DNA of 64,000 nucleotides from Parietaria judaica (GCA_954871525.1 OX940869.1:27494001-27558000); one strand, 5' to 3'; positions 1 to 12,126 are shown, counted from the first letter of the stretch. Made by a program: numbers and translations. The notes: a model not told the origin generated them from the sequence alone.

Positions 1-316
1 ATTATTCTTCGTTTTTAAGAAGATAAACATCTATTCACTTTTTCACTGAAACTGGATTTATGGGTGTATGTTTATAGTCATCCATAGTTATTTCTATCTT
101 CAAAATATATTTTAGGACATGAATAAGTTTAGAAATTATTATTTTGTTTCTTCATTAAACTCAAATTTTTGGACATGGAGTAGTTTTTCTTCGTAAAAAC
201 CGATCAAAACCGGTTTTTTTTATTTAAATAATTAAAAAAAAAACTGTTTCCATTACGAAAAAACCGGAATGTGAACACCTGCTTCAACTCTTTTCGTAAC
301 GTGATATTTTTGACAG

Positions 317-694
317 GAACTTGGTCTGTACAAGGCTCAAACCAAGCTCCCGTTCAATGCATTTGGAACAATGGCGATGGCGAGAGATGTAGGCCTCAAA
401 ACCGAGTTTCTCTTTCCCCATTTTCACGAAGTCTTGGATCTAACCGTGTGAAAAAATTTGGTGAAGGAATTTGAGAACAACTCAGCGTCTAGCCAGGTGT
501 TTTGGCTGCTAAAGGAGAGCGAGCTAACGCCCAGTAACTCCAACATATTGGACGGCCGCTACGCAGTTTTCGGGTATGTGACGGAAAACGAAGACTACTT
601 AGCAGACGTTAAGGTGGGCGACACGATAGAGTCAATCCAAGTGGTGTCTGGTCTGGATAATCTAGTTAACCCTACCTACAAGATTGCCGGATAA
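317..694 (+). CDS. CYP38: Peptidyl-prolyl isomerase CYP38 (TLP40), last two exons, 5' part outside the window
   Basis: This is the C-terminal end of the cyclophilin domain of the thylakoid-lumen immunophilin CYP38, which is needed for photosystem II assembly and stability. Exon 317-388 (after TGACAG) reads ELGLYKAQ...[12 protein letters not shown] 78-bp intron (389-466, GT..AG) follows. The last exon 467-694 starts EFENN, contains [17 protein letters not shown] and GRYAVFGYV, and ends in YKIAG-stop. The frame is continuous across the splice. From memory this tail is close to Arabidopsis CYP38, with only scattered substitutions. No break is visible, but upstream exons are missing, so an intact gene is assumed rather than shown. 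Confidence 0.87.
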
Positions 695-1438
695 GCCATA
701 GTTGCCCATTTGTAATTTTTTTTTTAATTTTTTTTTTCGAGCATTCCGCGATGAGAGTTTGCGCGGTCAAGCTTTTGTAATGTCTTTCTTAAATGGAAGA
801 GCCTTCTTGTTTAATCAATGGTTCGACGGAAGTTCGACATTCCATTGTATTGATATTGTAACATTTGATTCATTTGGCACTTACTTAGCTGTTATTCTGT
901 TGTCTTAATTAGATTTTGGGAATACATGCTGTTATTTTGAATAATTTTAGATACTTTTACCACAATTATTAGTTAAAGTCATAATTAGTTAGAAGGGTTA
1001 ACGAGGCAAATGTCCATTTTGATCAAACGTTTTCAAGAAAATACTAAACCTTTATAGTAATTAAAACTACCAATTAATTGAATTGTGGACAAATATACCC
1101 GTCCTTCATTATTTACGTTTTTAATTTTTAATTAGTAATTGTAAAAGAATTTATTGATTAATCTTCCTATTAAATAGGATTAATGGAATAAACTGTTTAA
1201 AATAACGAATTAGTACGTAAAAAAAGTTATATTTGATAGCTGAAAAATCAAATAAAAAACAAAGATCTTTAAAAAATCTCTCATCCGATCTGTATCCTGA
1301 TCTTATTAATTACATAGTAAAGAAAACACCAACTATGAATCTATTATTATTCGTAACTACGTATATAATTACGAAACAATAATTTTAATTAATTACTTAG
1401 ATTGAGGTTGAAGTTGAATGTATTGTAATTGTAATGAC
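695..1438. other. CYP38 3' UTR and AT-rich spacer
   Basis: T-rich tracts just after the stop fit a 3' UTR. No poly(A) site could be fixed. From about 1000 the spacer is AT-rich with scattered TACGTA-like words (1203-1380). No gene is seen. Confidence 0.5.
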
Positions 1439-1443
1439 AAATG

Positions 1444-2291
1444 TGTTGACGTGATTTCGCACACCAACATTCACGAAAATATGTGTATGGGATTTCAATT
1501 TGAATTTGCTAAATGATCGTGGATCTTGACCTCCGCGTCGTCAATACTATGACGGTGATAATAAATAAAAAGTAAGAACAATGAAAACACGAGGTGTTTT
1601 AGAGAGGTTCGTCCCAATGCGGTAGTTGACTACGTCCTCTGTAAGTTTATTAATTCGAGAAAGAAGATCAACCAGAACCACAAGCCGATTCCGAGTTAAT
1701 CGAAAAGATGAAAGAAAAAAACACTCTGAAAATACAAATCTCACAAACTCTTTTTCTCTCAGGTGAATGCTTGCATACGTGTAGTGGAGCTGCTCTCTTG
1801 CTTTTATAGACTTCTGGTTTCTACCTGTTGGAACTTCTTTGTGAACGTTGGTAGTGGCTCCGAGTTCGGCGCTTGACTCTTTGCTGAGCTGACACGTGGG
1901 CCATTTCTCGAGAGAATTACGCAGTAGTGGGCTTTGACTTGGCGTCGTGGGAGTTTGAATTCTGGTCGTGGCGATTTTCCTGGTCGGGCTCCGGAGAATT
2001 TGAATGAAGCTTTGACTCGTTCTGCTCCGGTCTTCTTGCTGGCGCTGTGTTCCTGCTCGGGTCCCTTTCTGGCAATTTCTACCCGGGACGAGCCTTGAAC
2101 CTTGGGCCGAGGGGCCTGGTCGGGCCTGGGCCTTGTTTATTTCTTTATTGGGATTTTGTTCGTATATTTCAAAGGCCCATTTGTGTATGAATAATCAATT
2201 AAATTCATAACTTTGGTCTTAAATTACTTAGACCGTAAATTTAATTAATGACCTTATCGTTCCAAATACGGGACGAATTTACACATCAACA
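1444..2291 (-). mobile_element. Solo LTR, family C, reverse orientation
   Basis: The segment starts TGTTGACGTG and ends CACATCAACA, so both termini read TGTTGAYGTG inwards. It is flanked by a perfect 5-bp duplication AAATG (1439-1443 and 2292-2296). Read on the reverse strand it is homologous to 39117-39855, sharing the start TGTTGATGTG, the AAATTTACGGT block and the TGTGAGATTTGTA block. No internal retrotransposon sequence is present, so it is most simply a solo LTR left by LTR-LTR recombination. Confidence 0.8.
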
Positions 2292-2296
2292 AAATG

Positions 2297-2676
2297 TGTA
2301 ATTATAATTAGGAAAATTACGTATTAGAATTCAATTAAATTACAATTAGAGTGCAATTTTAATTACGAAATTGTAATAGTAGTTACGTAAAAGAAATTAT
2401 AATTACGTAAATATAATTTTAGTAATTACGTAATTTTAACGACAATAATGTCATTATAGTTACGGAAATGTAATTAAAGTTATAGTAACGTAGCTAAAAA
2501 TTTCTAAATACAAATTCGTGATATAACTCACAATATGTAACTAAAGCTACAATAACGTAATGGGCAGGGTTAATTTGGTCCAAAAAAATATAATTAATGG
2601 GCAAAAATGAATTTTTTGTAACTATGGTCATATCTTTCAAAGGTATGTTACATTTTGGGCATTTCATAGGATTTTC
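2297..2676. other. AT-rich spacer rich in TTACGTAA-like motifs
   Basis: The stretch carries many degenerate copies of TAATTACGTAAT, with an ACGT or near-ACGT core about every 20-40 bp. It resembles 1203-1380 on the other side of the solo LTR, so one array was probably split by that insertion. No gene is seen. Confidence 0.45.
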
Positions 2677-2687
2677 TTAATTAAAAT

Positions 2688-3485
2688 GGTTAATCACGAT
2701 AAAAGTACCCAACGTATGATCAAAGCAGGTAGCGTGTGTGAGCTTAAGCTTGACTTAGTCCGGATGACGACCAGAGCCCAGGACGGGCAGAAACACTTGC
2801 GAGGAGTCAGCCCGGGTACCGACCAGAACAGAAGACGGACAGCTGTTCAGCCCAGCTCGGGTGAACACGAGCAGAACATCCGGATAGAAGGCAAGCCCGG
2901 CCAGAGGCAGACGAGCAGGCCAGCTCGGGGACAGAGAAGCTGTCCGGGCAGGAAAAGGAAACTCTACCCAGAAAGGAAGACGCGTATCTTGAGGAGCAAG
3001 CAAATCAAGTCAAAGATTCGGCGAGATTATTTAGGGTAGTTTCTTGATTTTGTGCGATTTGGTTAGCTAGGGTTTCGCCTATGTGAGGCTATAAATATAC
3101 CTAGCATGTACACTTTGTAAAGAGTTGAGTCCATTAGAATTTCGAGTTTATCTCCTTGTATATTGCCTTCGATTATTAATCAGAGAATTTCTTCTCCCAA
3201 AAGCTTGTGTCCTTTATTTTTGGTTCGATTTCTTTTGGTGTTATTCGTGTTCTTTGCAGATCCGTGAATTGGGATCCAACAGCGTGTACCCAACTTCCAG
3301 AGGTGGCGGTGTGACAATTGAATGACGTGGGCAAGGCCACGTGAGAAGTCAAATTACATCCATGTGGCGTTTGGCTGATGACCAATCACCCAGAAGGCGT
3401 GTTGGGTACTATCGTCGTCATTTTTAGAGGTTGGGTATAAATCACCCACTTTGACCATATATGGGTACTTTTACCACTATTAACC
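2688..3485. mobile_element. TIR element (Mutator-like or other MITE) carrying a nested solo LTR
   Basis: The left end begins GGTTAATCACGATAAAAGTA. The reverse complement of the right end begins GGTTAATAGTGGTAAAAGTA, and similarity continues to GTCAAAG, giving a TIR of about 38 bp. The flanks TTAATTAAAAT (2677-2687) and TTAATTGAAAAT (3486-3497) look like a slightly diverged target duplication. No transposase is present. A solo LTR sits inside. Confidence 0.6.
2737..3281 (+). mobile_element. Solo LTR (545 bp)
   Basis: It begins TGTGAGCTTAAGC and ends GGGATCCAACA. The perfect 5-bp duplication GCGTG lies at 2732-2736 and 3282-3286. A TATA-like TATAAATATACC near 3090 and a T-rich region after it fit the promoter and polyadenylation layout of an LTR. 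It has no close relative elsewhere in the window. It was inserted into the TIR element at 2688-3485. Confidence 0.78.
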
Positions 3486-3578
3486 TTAATTGAAAATTAG
3501 ATTATTTGCCACGAAAGTCATTAAATTCATACAATTTTAATAGATAAGCTCATGTATCCAATTTACGACGGCTAAAGT

Positions 3579-3775
3579 CAGGGCCGGCCCTAGCTATAGG
3601 CGAGCAAGGCGGGCGCCTAGGCCCCAAAATTTTAAGGGCCCCAATTTTATTAGATATATTGTTGTATACTTAATTAAATATAAACAAAATTTAATTTTTA
3701 AATACTTTAAGGGCCCCAAAATTTTATATAGCCTACGGGCCCCGACCAAAAACGACGAGCTCAGGATCGGCCCTG
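3579..3775. mobile_element. hAT-type MITE (CAGGGCCGGCCC family)
   Basis: It starts CAGGGCCGGCCCTAG and ends GGATCGGCCCTG, flanked by the perfect 8-bp duplication GCTAAAGT (3571-3578 and 3776-3783). An 8-bp duplication with CAGGG ends is the hAT signature. At 197 bp it has no coding capacity. The shell at 51208-57571 has related ends. Confidence 0.85.
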
Positions 3776-4037
3776 GCTAAAGTTACTAAAATCGGACATC
3801 ACTTTCTCTACCCAAGTCATCAATATTGACATGGCGAATCACATGTGGGCAGAAAAAGTGACATGGCGTAGATTCATGTGGCATTTAACGTTGTCCATCG
3901 TTGAATTGGAATAAAATTTTAACATTAGTGATTTTAGCCGCTAGAAATTCAATCCAAAAACTTATCTGATAAAATCAGACAAATTTAATGACTTCCGCCG
4001 TAAATGTCTCCTCAAAATATCAGCCATTCGGATAACG

Positions 4038-4045
4038 TATATAAA
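4038..4045 (+). promoter_or_regulatory. TATA box of PSA3
   Basis: TATATAAA lies 59 bp before the ATG at 4104 and directly precedes the CT-rich leader. Position and sequence fit a plant TATA box. Confidence 0.6.
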
Positions 4046-4103
4046 CAAGAGGCTCGTAAGATAGCTTTATCTCACAGAGATCAACTCCCACCCTTCTCCA
4101 GCC

Positions 4104-5918
4104 ATGGTGGTCGTCACCACCGCTTCCTCGTCTCTGCAAACCCTAGCCTCGCCGTCTCTCCGGCGACTCTCTGATGCCCGCGCCAAGTCCAGCCGCAGAA
4201 GCGGCGGCGCCGGAGCTCTCACCGTCAGAGCTTACATGGAGAAGCCGAACTCGTTCGCCAGCTTCGCCAACAAGGTCATCGGAGCTCTCCCCGTGGTCGG
4301 CCTCATCGCCAGGATCGTCAGCGACGAGGGCGGCGTCGGCGAGGACCTCGTCGACTTCGCCGAGTTCCGGCGCCGAGTCGGCAACAAGTGCTCCTCCTCC
4401 GATTCCAGAGCCTTCTACGAGTTCCAAACCAGACGCGGCAAGGTAAAATTCGATCGAAATTTCTCCATTTGAAGCTGTTGCGAGCTGTGTGATGGATTGT
4501 TCTTTTAGATCGATTCATATCAACATTCATAGAAATCATAGGGTGTCTATAAGACCAGAATTCTTCGATTTTTTCGGGTTTTTCGTGTTGGGTGTTCATC
4601 ACTGATCATACTAGGCTAATTTTCGTTATAGTGTTAGGAGATTCATGACATTGTTACCGTATAGATCTCTCCCTTGGGGCGCAAGTTTACTGCGGCAAGA
4701 AAGAGCACGACTCATTTACAAACCGGTTAAACGTGTTTAACATAAGCGCACTCGTTAATGTAATCTGAACAAACCGTTTACAAAGATGAAATGATCTTTA
4801 AGTGCAAGTTATGTGGTGCGAGAAGGGTCCGATTTTGACGAAACTTTGGCTGTGAACAGTCAGGGGAACCTTTGTACGTCTTGATCTGTTGTTGGCTAGC
4901 GGCGGTCGGCGCCGGTCTTCTCAAATCGGAGGAGATTCTGGAAGGCGCTTCGAGGCTGCGGATCTCAAACGACATCGAGTTCGAAGAAGAGACTTTCCTT
5001 GCTATGATGAAAGAAGCCACAGAGGTTGGTTCCTTCCGCACCAAAACTTCTCACACATTTTCTTGGTGTGAAACTTATGACTCCCAAGCCTCGTTTCAGC
5101 CCGAAATTTAGGCTCTTTTGTAAAAAACTGGCAACTCGGACGGGACCGAATCAACAACAAAAAAAAGGCTCAGTCCTAGCCTGGTTCCCGATTTTAGTAC
5201 AATTTAAAAAAAAAAAAAATTATTGTAATTCTAGACTTTAGAGTTAAATTTTATCTTTATTTCATTTATTATTTGAAGTTTGGAGTATGTTTATTATTAG
5301 ATTGTGTATTTTTTTGGGTTTTCAAGTTTAAAATTTGGTGTAAAAAACTGACTTTTCTACCTTTTATTAACTAATTAACAGTTATATATTTAAAAATTGG
5401 GTTGGCCTGGAATCGGTTCGTTCCTAGCCCAGTTTATATACTCTGGCTTTTTCAAAGCCGGATTTGAAAACCCCAATAACCAGGACCGGGCTGATAGCTG
5501 GCCGAAAGTCCAGAACCCGGTCCGAGTATCACCTTTGGTTAAATCTGAATCCGTGTCCATAGATGAATCTTTGTGGTCAAAACTATGTGCATTGTTTCAG
5601 AAACGAGCAAAGTCAAAGGGCAGTGCACCATCAATCCCGCTAGAAGTTCGCGCAGACAAAGCGCTCGAAGCTATTTACGTCTGTTGCTTCGGGAAAGACG
5701 CCATTGAAAAGGAGGACGAGCAGCTTCTAAACACCATGCTTTGTGCTGTTTTCCCGAGCGTGGCGAAGGATGAGATCAAGAGAATGGTCACGGAAAAAGC
5801 GGAGAGAGTACAGGAAGGCGGCGAAGTGGGCATGGCGGAGCCGAAGCCATTTTCGAAAGAGTCTGTGGAGCTGCAAATGAAGGACCTCCAGTTTCTTCAA
5901 CAAAGTAGAGATAGCTAA
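4104..5918 (+). CDS. PSA3: Photosystem I assembly factor PSA3, chloroplast
   Basis: Exons are 4104-4442, 4860-5024 and 5601-5918 (822 bp, 273 aa), all GT-AG and phase 0. The N terminus, MVVVTTASSSLQTLASPSLR, is rich in Ser, Ala and Arg and looks like a plastid transit peptide. The mature part has SFASFANKVIGALPVVGLIA, DFAEFRRRV, EPLYVLICCWLAAVGAGLL and KALEAIYVCCFG, as I remember them from Arabidopsis At3g55250 (PDE329/PSA3). The family acts on the stromal side in photosystem I accumulation. The exon 2 start was put at 4860 rather than 4864 because only it keeps the frame (SGEPLY). Intron 2 (5025-5600) holds low-complexity sequence. No frameshift or stop is present. Confidence 0.85.
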
Positions 5919-6802
5919 TGCTCGTGTATGTAATTAACGTTCTTGATCAAATAATGATAGTGAATTTTTTTTTTTTTTTTTTGTGTGTTTACTATTTCTT
6001 TATTAATTCCGTTGTGCCGTTTTATAGATCTTAAGATTAAAAATCTTCGAAAAAATAGAAGGAAAAAAAAAACTAGGGCAAATAGCATTCAAAACTTATA
6101 ACATACTGCAAAAAAGCACTGTCGCTTGTCAAACAGTGTCGTTTCTTGAGGTTCTCGTCGTTTTGGGGAAATATTGTTGTTTCGTTTGAAATGATTGTCC
6201 ATGTTTTTGTTTACAATTAATATTTTCTCTACCAGTTAATTGTGTTGTAAGTATTCAATGTTTGATTTTTACGGTGGTATGAACTTAGTTTTATGGAAAA
6301 AGTTCTCAAGTATTTTGACTTCTTTCTAAAATTAATTTATTAATCGATTTAACAAAATTTTAAATGTGCCGTTTAATCTTAGACACATAACTTTTATAAA
6401 ATTTATAACATTTTTCTTCTCTTTTTTTGTTCCAATGGGACTTTAAGAAATTAGTAGACTGAAACTTTAACTACGAAAAGAAAGAGAAATCGAGTTTATG
6501 CCACCGGAAATATTAAAATCGCGGGTTATTATGCAGCTATTAACCCTAATCTAAAAGTTTTAATTTGTCCATCACCAAAACGCTCATGTTCAAGAACTAA
6601 TTCTAATGTAAGATTGCAAAGTACTTTTACACACACAACATACATGCAACAAATGTTTTGAGGTAAGTAAGTAGTATACGCACGAGCTCACAGCGAGTTC
6701 ACTCTTTATTGTTTCCCCTCTTGGCCCTGGAACAAAGCTCACACATCTCTCCAAAAGCTTCTTGCTTCTTATTCCCGAAAACAGACGCAGAACCGGACGG
6801 AA
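5919..6802. other. Spacer between the convergent PSA3 and FDH genes
   Basis: It contains the two 3' UTRs. A stretch at 6110-6200 (CAAACAGTGTCGTTT and following) resembles 12172-12250, suggesting a diverged dispersed repeat. Otherwise it is AT-rich with no gene visible. Confidence 0.5.
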
Positions 6803-9800
6803 TCACCGGTACTGGCTGGCGAGCTCGCCTTCCTTCACGATGTAGTTCTGCACCGGGAAATCCTCCCCCTTGAAATACCGGTCCAGCATATCCTTAACTC
6901 CGGCAGAGTAGCGCAACTGCCACCCAGTCCCATCGGTTAAAATTCAAAATTTAACACATTGAAGAAGAGCGTTTTAAGCCTCGTTTAAGTATCGGAAAGC
7001 TTTACATGCGAGTTGCGAAAGGAGGCAGAGTGCGTAAAATTACCTGGCCGTCAATTGTGGTACCCGAGATGTGGGGAGTCATGGCCTGGTTGGGCATGAA
7101 CCGCCATGGATGGTCCTTCGGAGCTGGCTGAGGGTTCCAAACATCGCCGCTGTACCCTACATTACCGAACATACAAAAAAACGGACACCATTTTCAAACA
7201 TTATCAATTTTCACCGAACATAAGATGATGGAATGTTGGCAATTCATTTTCGATAATTTTCGACCGTCGACTCACCGGCAATATGGCCGCTATTGCAAGC
7301 GTCAACGACAGCCCGTGTGTCCATAATCGCTCCGCGAGCATTGTTGACGATCAAGACACCCTTCTTGCAGCTCGCGATCCTCGCCTTGTCGAACAGTCCT
7401 CTGCACCAAAATCACGATTAATGAAGGACATCAAAACCTTAGCGACTATCGAAAAGATCGGCAAGAACCTCGTCTTATCGGTAAGAGGCGTGTTGATAAC
7501 GATGACATCGCACTTGGGAAGCATAGCGTCGAGATCCTCCTCGAACTTTGCCCCGGTTTCCTTCTCTGTTTCAGGATCGATCTTGATTCTGTCATGGTAC
7601 AGAAGGTTGCAATTGAAGGGCCTGAGCCTCTGGAGCAGCAGCTTGCCAATGCGCCCGGCGCCGACCGTTCCGACTGTCTTTCCCTCGAGATCGTATGCTC
7701 GGTGGGCGACGGCAGCTACGTTCCACTCCCCGGCCGCGACCTGGTGGTGAGCAGGTAGGAAGTTGCGGACGAGGATGAGGATCCTCATGAGCTCGTCCTC
7801 AGCTACTGAGACCGTGTTGCTTCCGGTGACCTCTGCAACTGTCAAGCCCGCCGCGGCTGCAGCATTTAGATCGACATGGTCTGAGCCAATCCCGGCCGTG
7901 AGGACGAGCTTCAAGTTCTTCGCTCTGCTAATCCTCTCAGCCGTGACATAGGCCGGATGGAACGGAGTTGTAATCAGAACTTCCAAGTCCGGAATATGTT
8001 TCTCGAGCTCTGCATAGGCAACCATATGAGTTGGTTAAATATTTAAACTAAAATCCTTGAGAAATAGAATTCAAGTCAGCCAATTGATTGAGTATTTGAA
8101 CTAATAGCGGCATAAACCCGACAATCCAAACTAAAATTCGCGTTTTCGTATAGCTTGTGTATGGTTTCTTATATATCAACACAGTTTTAAGAGAACAGTA
8201 GAAGTGATTTGAGCATACTGAATGATACATATAATGAATAAGTACTAACCCGAGTCGGGTCCTTCCTTGTCATCGGTGACAATGTAGCGATGGCCTTGCG
8301 ATTCGAGCCAGTCACGAATGCCCAACGAGCCTTCGACGCAGCCGAGGAAGTTGGGGTTGAGCTTGGCGTACTCATTTGCCTTGTAGAACACGCCAACAAT
8401 CTTCTTACCGCTCCCCGAAGCCTGATCAATTTACATTGTCATTTTCCCCTTCAATTTCTGGAATCAACTATTCTCTTCACGGCTTATTTATGCAACATCT
8501 TACACACACACACACACAACTATATATATATATATATAGAGAGAGAGACACTGCCATTTAATCATGTTTTTACTTAGTACCAGCATTGCTGTCCACTTAC
8601 AATCTCTCTTGTTTTTACTTGGGGTAAACTGCGGCTAATGTACCCAATGTTTGATTCGTTGCGGATTATGTACCCAATGTTTATTTTCGACGACTAATGT
8701 ACCCAATGTTTGATTCGCTGCGGATTATGTACCTAATGTTTATTTCCGTTATGTACCCAATGTTTATTATTCTCGATTTGGCGGTGTATTATTATATGTG
8801 AAGGAAATCTAATTATCCAATTTTATGAACACGCTGTAAAATTCGAACATATTTATTTTTTAACATACGCGAACATTTTTGTATTTTGACCACTCATTTT
8901 TTTTCTTTTCCAATTATATACTCAAACTCTCACTTTGAAGCTAAAACAAAGATCTCCAACTTTATAATTTTACGTTTTAAAAAAATAAATCACACGAATT
9001 TTAAGCCCGAGATTCGATTTCATATATTTAATGCTTCAATCGGACACCCGGATCTTCTCAAGTTACCACCCGTGACCCCGTTATAATTTTCGAAACGCTC
9101 CAAAAACGTCAATGCAAGCTCCTCGGTAGGCCCGACTTGGTATGTTTCCTTTGCTCAGGGTAATTAATTGACGTCACATGCACGAGTTCGAAATGCTATT
9201 TCTTTATAAGTTTTTATTATATATTAGGGTTACAAGATAGGTTCTAAATAATAATAAATAAAAAAAACAACTTATCTTAAAAGTATTAACAAACTATTTT
9301 ATTGTAAGCTCATTAATTTTTATTAAAATTTATATGCCTATTAACGAAAGTATAAATAAGAGATCGACATTAAGTTTGTATTTATCTACTTATATAATGA
9401 AAAAGAAATAATTATAATTTATGACGGGAATTAAAAAGGAGTTAAGAATCCAATTTCCAAAGGAACAAAAACGCAAAACGCAAGGTAGGATGGGCCCACT
9501 TCGGACCAACCTCGTGCTTGCGGGTCCCATAAAAACAGAGAAGGTCACTTTCTCGCGTCTCCACTAACGTGCCTACATGGCAGCGGACAAACTCCACGTG
9601 GCACGCCCATACGCATCTGGTTCTTGATTCAACGAACGTCGCTGAGCAGTCAGAATCCTGACCGTCCGATCGTTCTCGTCATTTGATCATCGATCACAAG
9701 TAATTTTCAGAGGAAAAGTAATCGGCGAAGAGAAGATCCATCAGAGTTCTGAAGGATTTCAACGCACCAAACAGCGATCGACGACTACGAGTATAAGCGA

Positions 9801-9901
9801 GTTTTGAGTGAAGAAAAGCTTACATGGAGATTTCTGGAGTGAAGTGGAGAAGACGAAGAGATCGCTTGAATCGCAGACACAGCAACGCGCTTCATCGCCA
9901 T
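6803..9901 (-). CDS. FDH: NAD-dependent formate dehydrogenase, mitochondrial
   Basis: Reverse-strand exons are 9901-9824, 8421-8250, 8009-7469, 7400-7276, 7156-7044 and 6916-6803. The sum is 1143 bp (380 aa, against about 384 in Arabidopsis), with consistent phases and GT-AG borders. The enzyme oxidises formate to CO2 with NAD+. The N-terminal exon ([18 protein letters not shown]) is a typical mitochondrial presequence. [14 protein letters not shown] opens the mature protein. The NAD-binding loop is VGAGRIG. Catalytic-site segments are NNARG (Arg), [11 protein letters not shown] (Gln) and TPHISGTT (His). The C terminus is GELASQYR. Intron 1 (1.4 kb) carries simple repeats. No lesion was found. 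Confidence 0.93.
8502..8549. repeat. Compound microsatellite (CA)n-(TA)n-(GA)n in FDH intron 1
   Basis: Three dinucleotide runs are joined directly, CA then TA then GA. It should be length-polymorphic and useful as a marker. Confidence 0.9.
8621..8768. repeat. Short tandem repeat 'ATGTACCCAATGTTT' in FDH intron 1
   Basis: The phrase TGTACCCAATGTTT recurs about five times (one as TACCTAATG), separated by GATTCGTTGCGGATTA-like spacers. The leading GGGGTAAACTGCGGCTAATG resembles the terminal GGGTAAATTG of the MITE at 57885-58366, so it may be a MITE end. Confidence 0.6.
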
Positions 9902-9992
9902 AGCTTTCTCTCTCTTCTGTGCGTAACGCTGTGAAAGGTTGAGAAAGGAAGGAGATGGGTGTGACTGTGAGTGAGAGAAGAGTTGCGTTTAG

Positions 9993-10004
9993 GTTTATAT
10001 ATAA
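9993..10004 (-). promoter_or_regulatory. TATA box of FDH
   Basis: Read on the reverse strand this is TTATATATAAAC, about 95 bp before the FDH ATG at 9901. No other TATA-like word lies at a suitable distance. Confidence 0.55.
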
Positions 10005-10040
10005 CCAAACTTCTTCTATTGGAGAAAGACTGCTCAACAA

Positions 10041-10844
10041 TCACTCTCCACTCCCAAAATAAATAAAGGATATTTACGGCATATGTCTCTAAATTATTTC
10101 TTTTTGCAAATATCTTTGAGTTTTATTTAATCATCAGTTAATACTACTATTGAAGGAATTAATATCTTCATCTAAGACGGTCAAAGAAAGAGGAAAATAC
10201 TTAGAATCAGAGACTATCTAAAGACGTTATCTCGATCAGGTAATACTTTCTTCAAGAGCTGAGAAATAAGAACTTGTATTATGTGCAGAGAAAAAGAGTA
10301 TAATTGCATTAGTAGTAGAGCATATATAGCCCTAAATTAATATCTCATTATTTATCATATAGGCCTTTCTCAAAATTCACTATTTTACTTTTCACTAAAA
10401 TTCAATCTAATTTTTCTATTGATTGTCATAACAAATCTCTCTCTCTGGAAAACGTGTCAACTAAATAACGACACAACCTGTATTATATTTTGCTAAATTA
10501 ATTGAAAAAATGGATCTAAACTTTTGGCGAGAAGCAAATTCGTGAACAGTGAGAACTTCAATTATAAAAGATATTAAACGTTGTTGTAAATATAAAAATA
10601 TTTAATAATTATGCTGCTATTATAAAATAGAAAATAACATAAAATTTAAATAGATGTCTAAAAATCCATTTGTTAATAATAAAAGTCAAAGAATTCTATG
10701 GTAGTATTCAAATCCAGTTTGATAATTATTGTCTATGTGGAGGCCCCACTAAATTATTAACTATTAAGTAAGATGGCGATTACTTTGGTTTCCATCATAT
10801 CCTATATGCTGACGTGGAAGCTGGATCAAAATCATTATCATCAA
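10041..10844. other. FDH upstream region, no gene seen
   Basis: AT-rich sequence with a short TC run near 10436. Regulatory sites probably exist, but nothing specific can be supported. Confidence 0.4.
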
Positions 10845-10852
10845 TACTCAAC

Positions 10853-12118
10853 CAACGTTCGACTTATCGTGGATAATCGACGATTATCGGTCTTACCGAT
10901 GTTTACCGGTAAATAATCCACTACACTAGTTGTCGTTTTGGTAACTTATCGCCGATAATCGATAAATCCTTTTCCAATGAATTATCTTTTTTTGCAGTGT
11001 AAAATTGAGGAACTTTTCGGTGCAATTAAAAAAATATTTGGCAAAAGTTTGCAAAGTTTTTATTTAAGCGTTTTTCTCCGAATTTTTTCAAATTTGTGCG
11101 AACTTTTTGGTAAATTTAGGAGTTATAATCATAGATATGTATGAATCATGCATTTTTTTCTTTGATATTTACTCATTTTTACGATTCTTAGAAGATTTAC
11201 ATGAGTTCAAAACTAAAGAGTTAGTTGTTCACATATGAGTTATATTCTTCAATGGGTAAAGATTAGTACTTTTGTGATTTTGAGTTGTTTTTTTTGCATT
11301 CTTATGAATATATATTGATGAAAACTTGTTTTGATGACTTAGTTTGTAATTATTTTGTTAGATTAAGAGGAAATTCGGATTTGTATGCTTGTTAGGCAAA
11401 AGTATACAAAGTTTTGAATTTTTAAATTTGCTCAAAATATAGATATTTTTTTTATGATTTATTGTTTGTGTATGCTTTAAAAGATTGTAGTTAGTATTTA
11501 GTAAGAAATATGTGTTTGTTGGTGATTTTTTTAGGCATATTAGATGATAATTTCGGATTTCCTCATAATTGCGGCAAAAGTATTTGAAGTTGATCTTTTT
11601 GTGATTTGTGAAGTATTCTACTCATTTATTTTGGGTGTTTCCATTCATTAAATATTTTTTGAAATATTAATCTGAGTTTTTGGTGTAATTTATTTTCAGA
11701 TTTGACGATAATTTGGCTATTCACATAATTGCGGCAAAAGTCTTCTAAGTTTATCTTCTTGTGATTTCTCCGGTAATCTACTGACTTTTCTTGCTGTTAG
11801 CTTTCATTAAATATGTTTTATTAGTGTTTTAGATTGGAGACTTGTGATGGAATTAAATGTGTTTGTATGACTTTTTATTTTTATTTTTTATGGAAGTGTG
11901 TATGACTTTATTTAATATGTTTTGAGGTTTGATATTATAAAAATATTTTGTAAGTTTTCCGTCGAAAAGTATCGATAATCCGTCGATAATCATCGAAAAG
12001 TATCGGTAATCGGTAAGCTACAATATTATTAGTTTTCCGTCGATAATCCGGTAATCCGTCGATTAATCTGTCGATAACGGCAAGCGATTTATCGGTTATC
12101 TCGATAAGTTAAACCTTG
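10853..12118. mobile_element. Non-autonomous hAT-type element
   Basis: The perfect 8-bp duplication TACTCAAC lies at 10845-10852 and 12119-12126. The left end is CAACGTTCGACTTATCG. The inverted right end is CAAGGTTTAACTTATCG. Both subterminal regions are packed with GATAATCG/CGATTATC words, likely transposase-binding repeats. The interior is AT-rich, with a roughly 150-bp direct duplication around GCGGCAAAAG (11571 and 11731). There is no transposase ORF. Confidence 0.78.
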
Positions 12119-12126
12119 TACTCAAC

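Noticed and set aside
4143..4602. Reverse and alternate-frame ORFs over PSA3 exon 1
   Set aside because: They are GC-rich shadows of the real frame, which matches a known family and has consistent splicing.
7283..7951. Forward ORFs across the FDH exons
   Set aside because: They are antisense shadows of a clearly conserved coding sequence.
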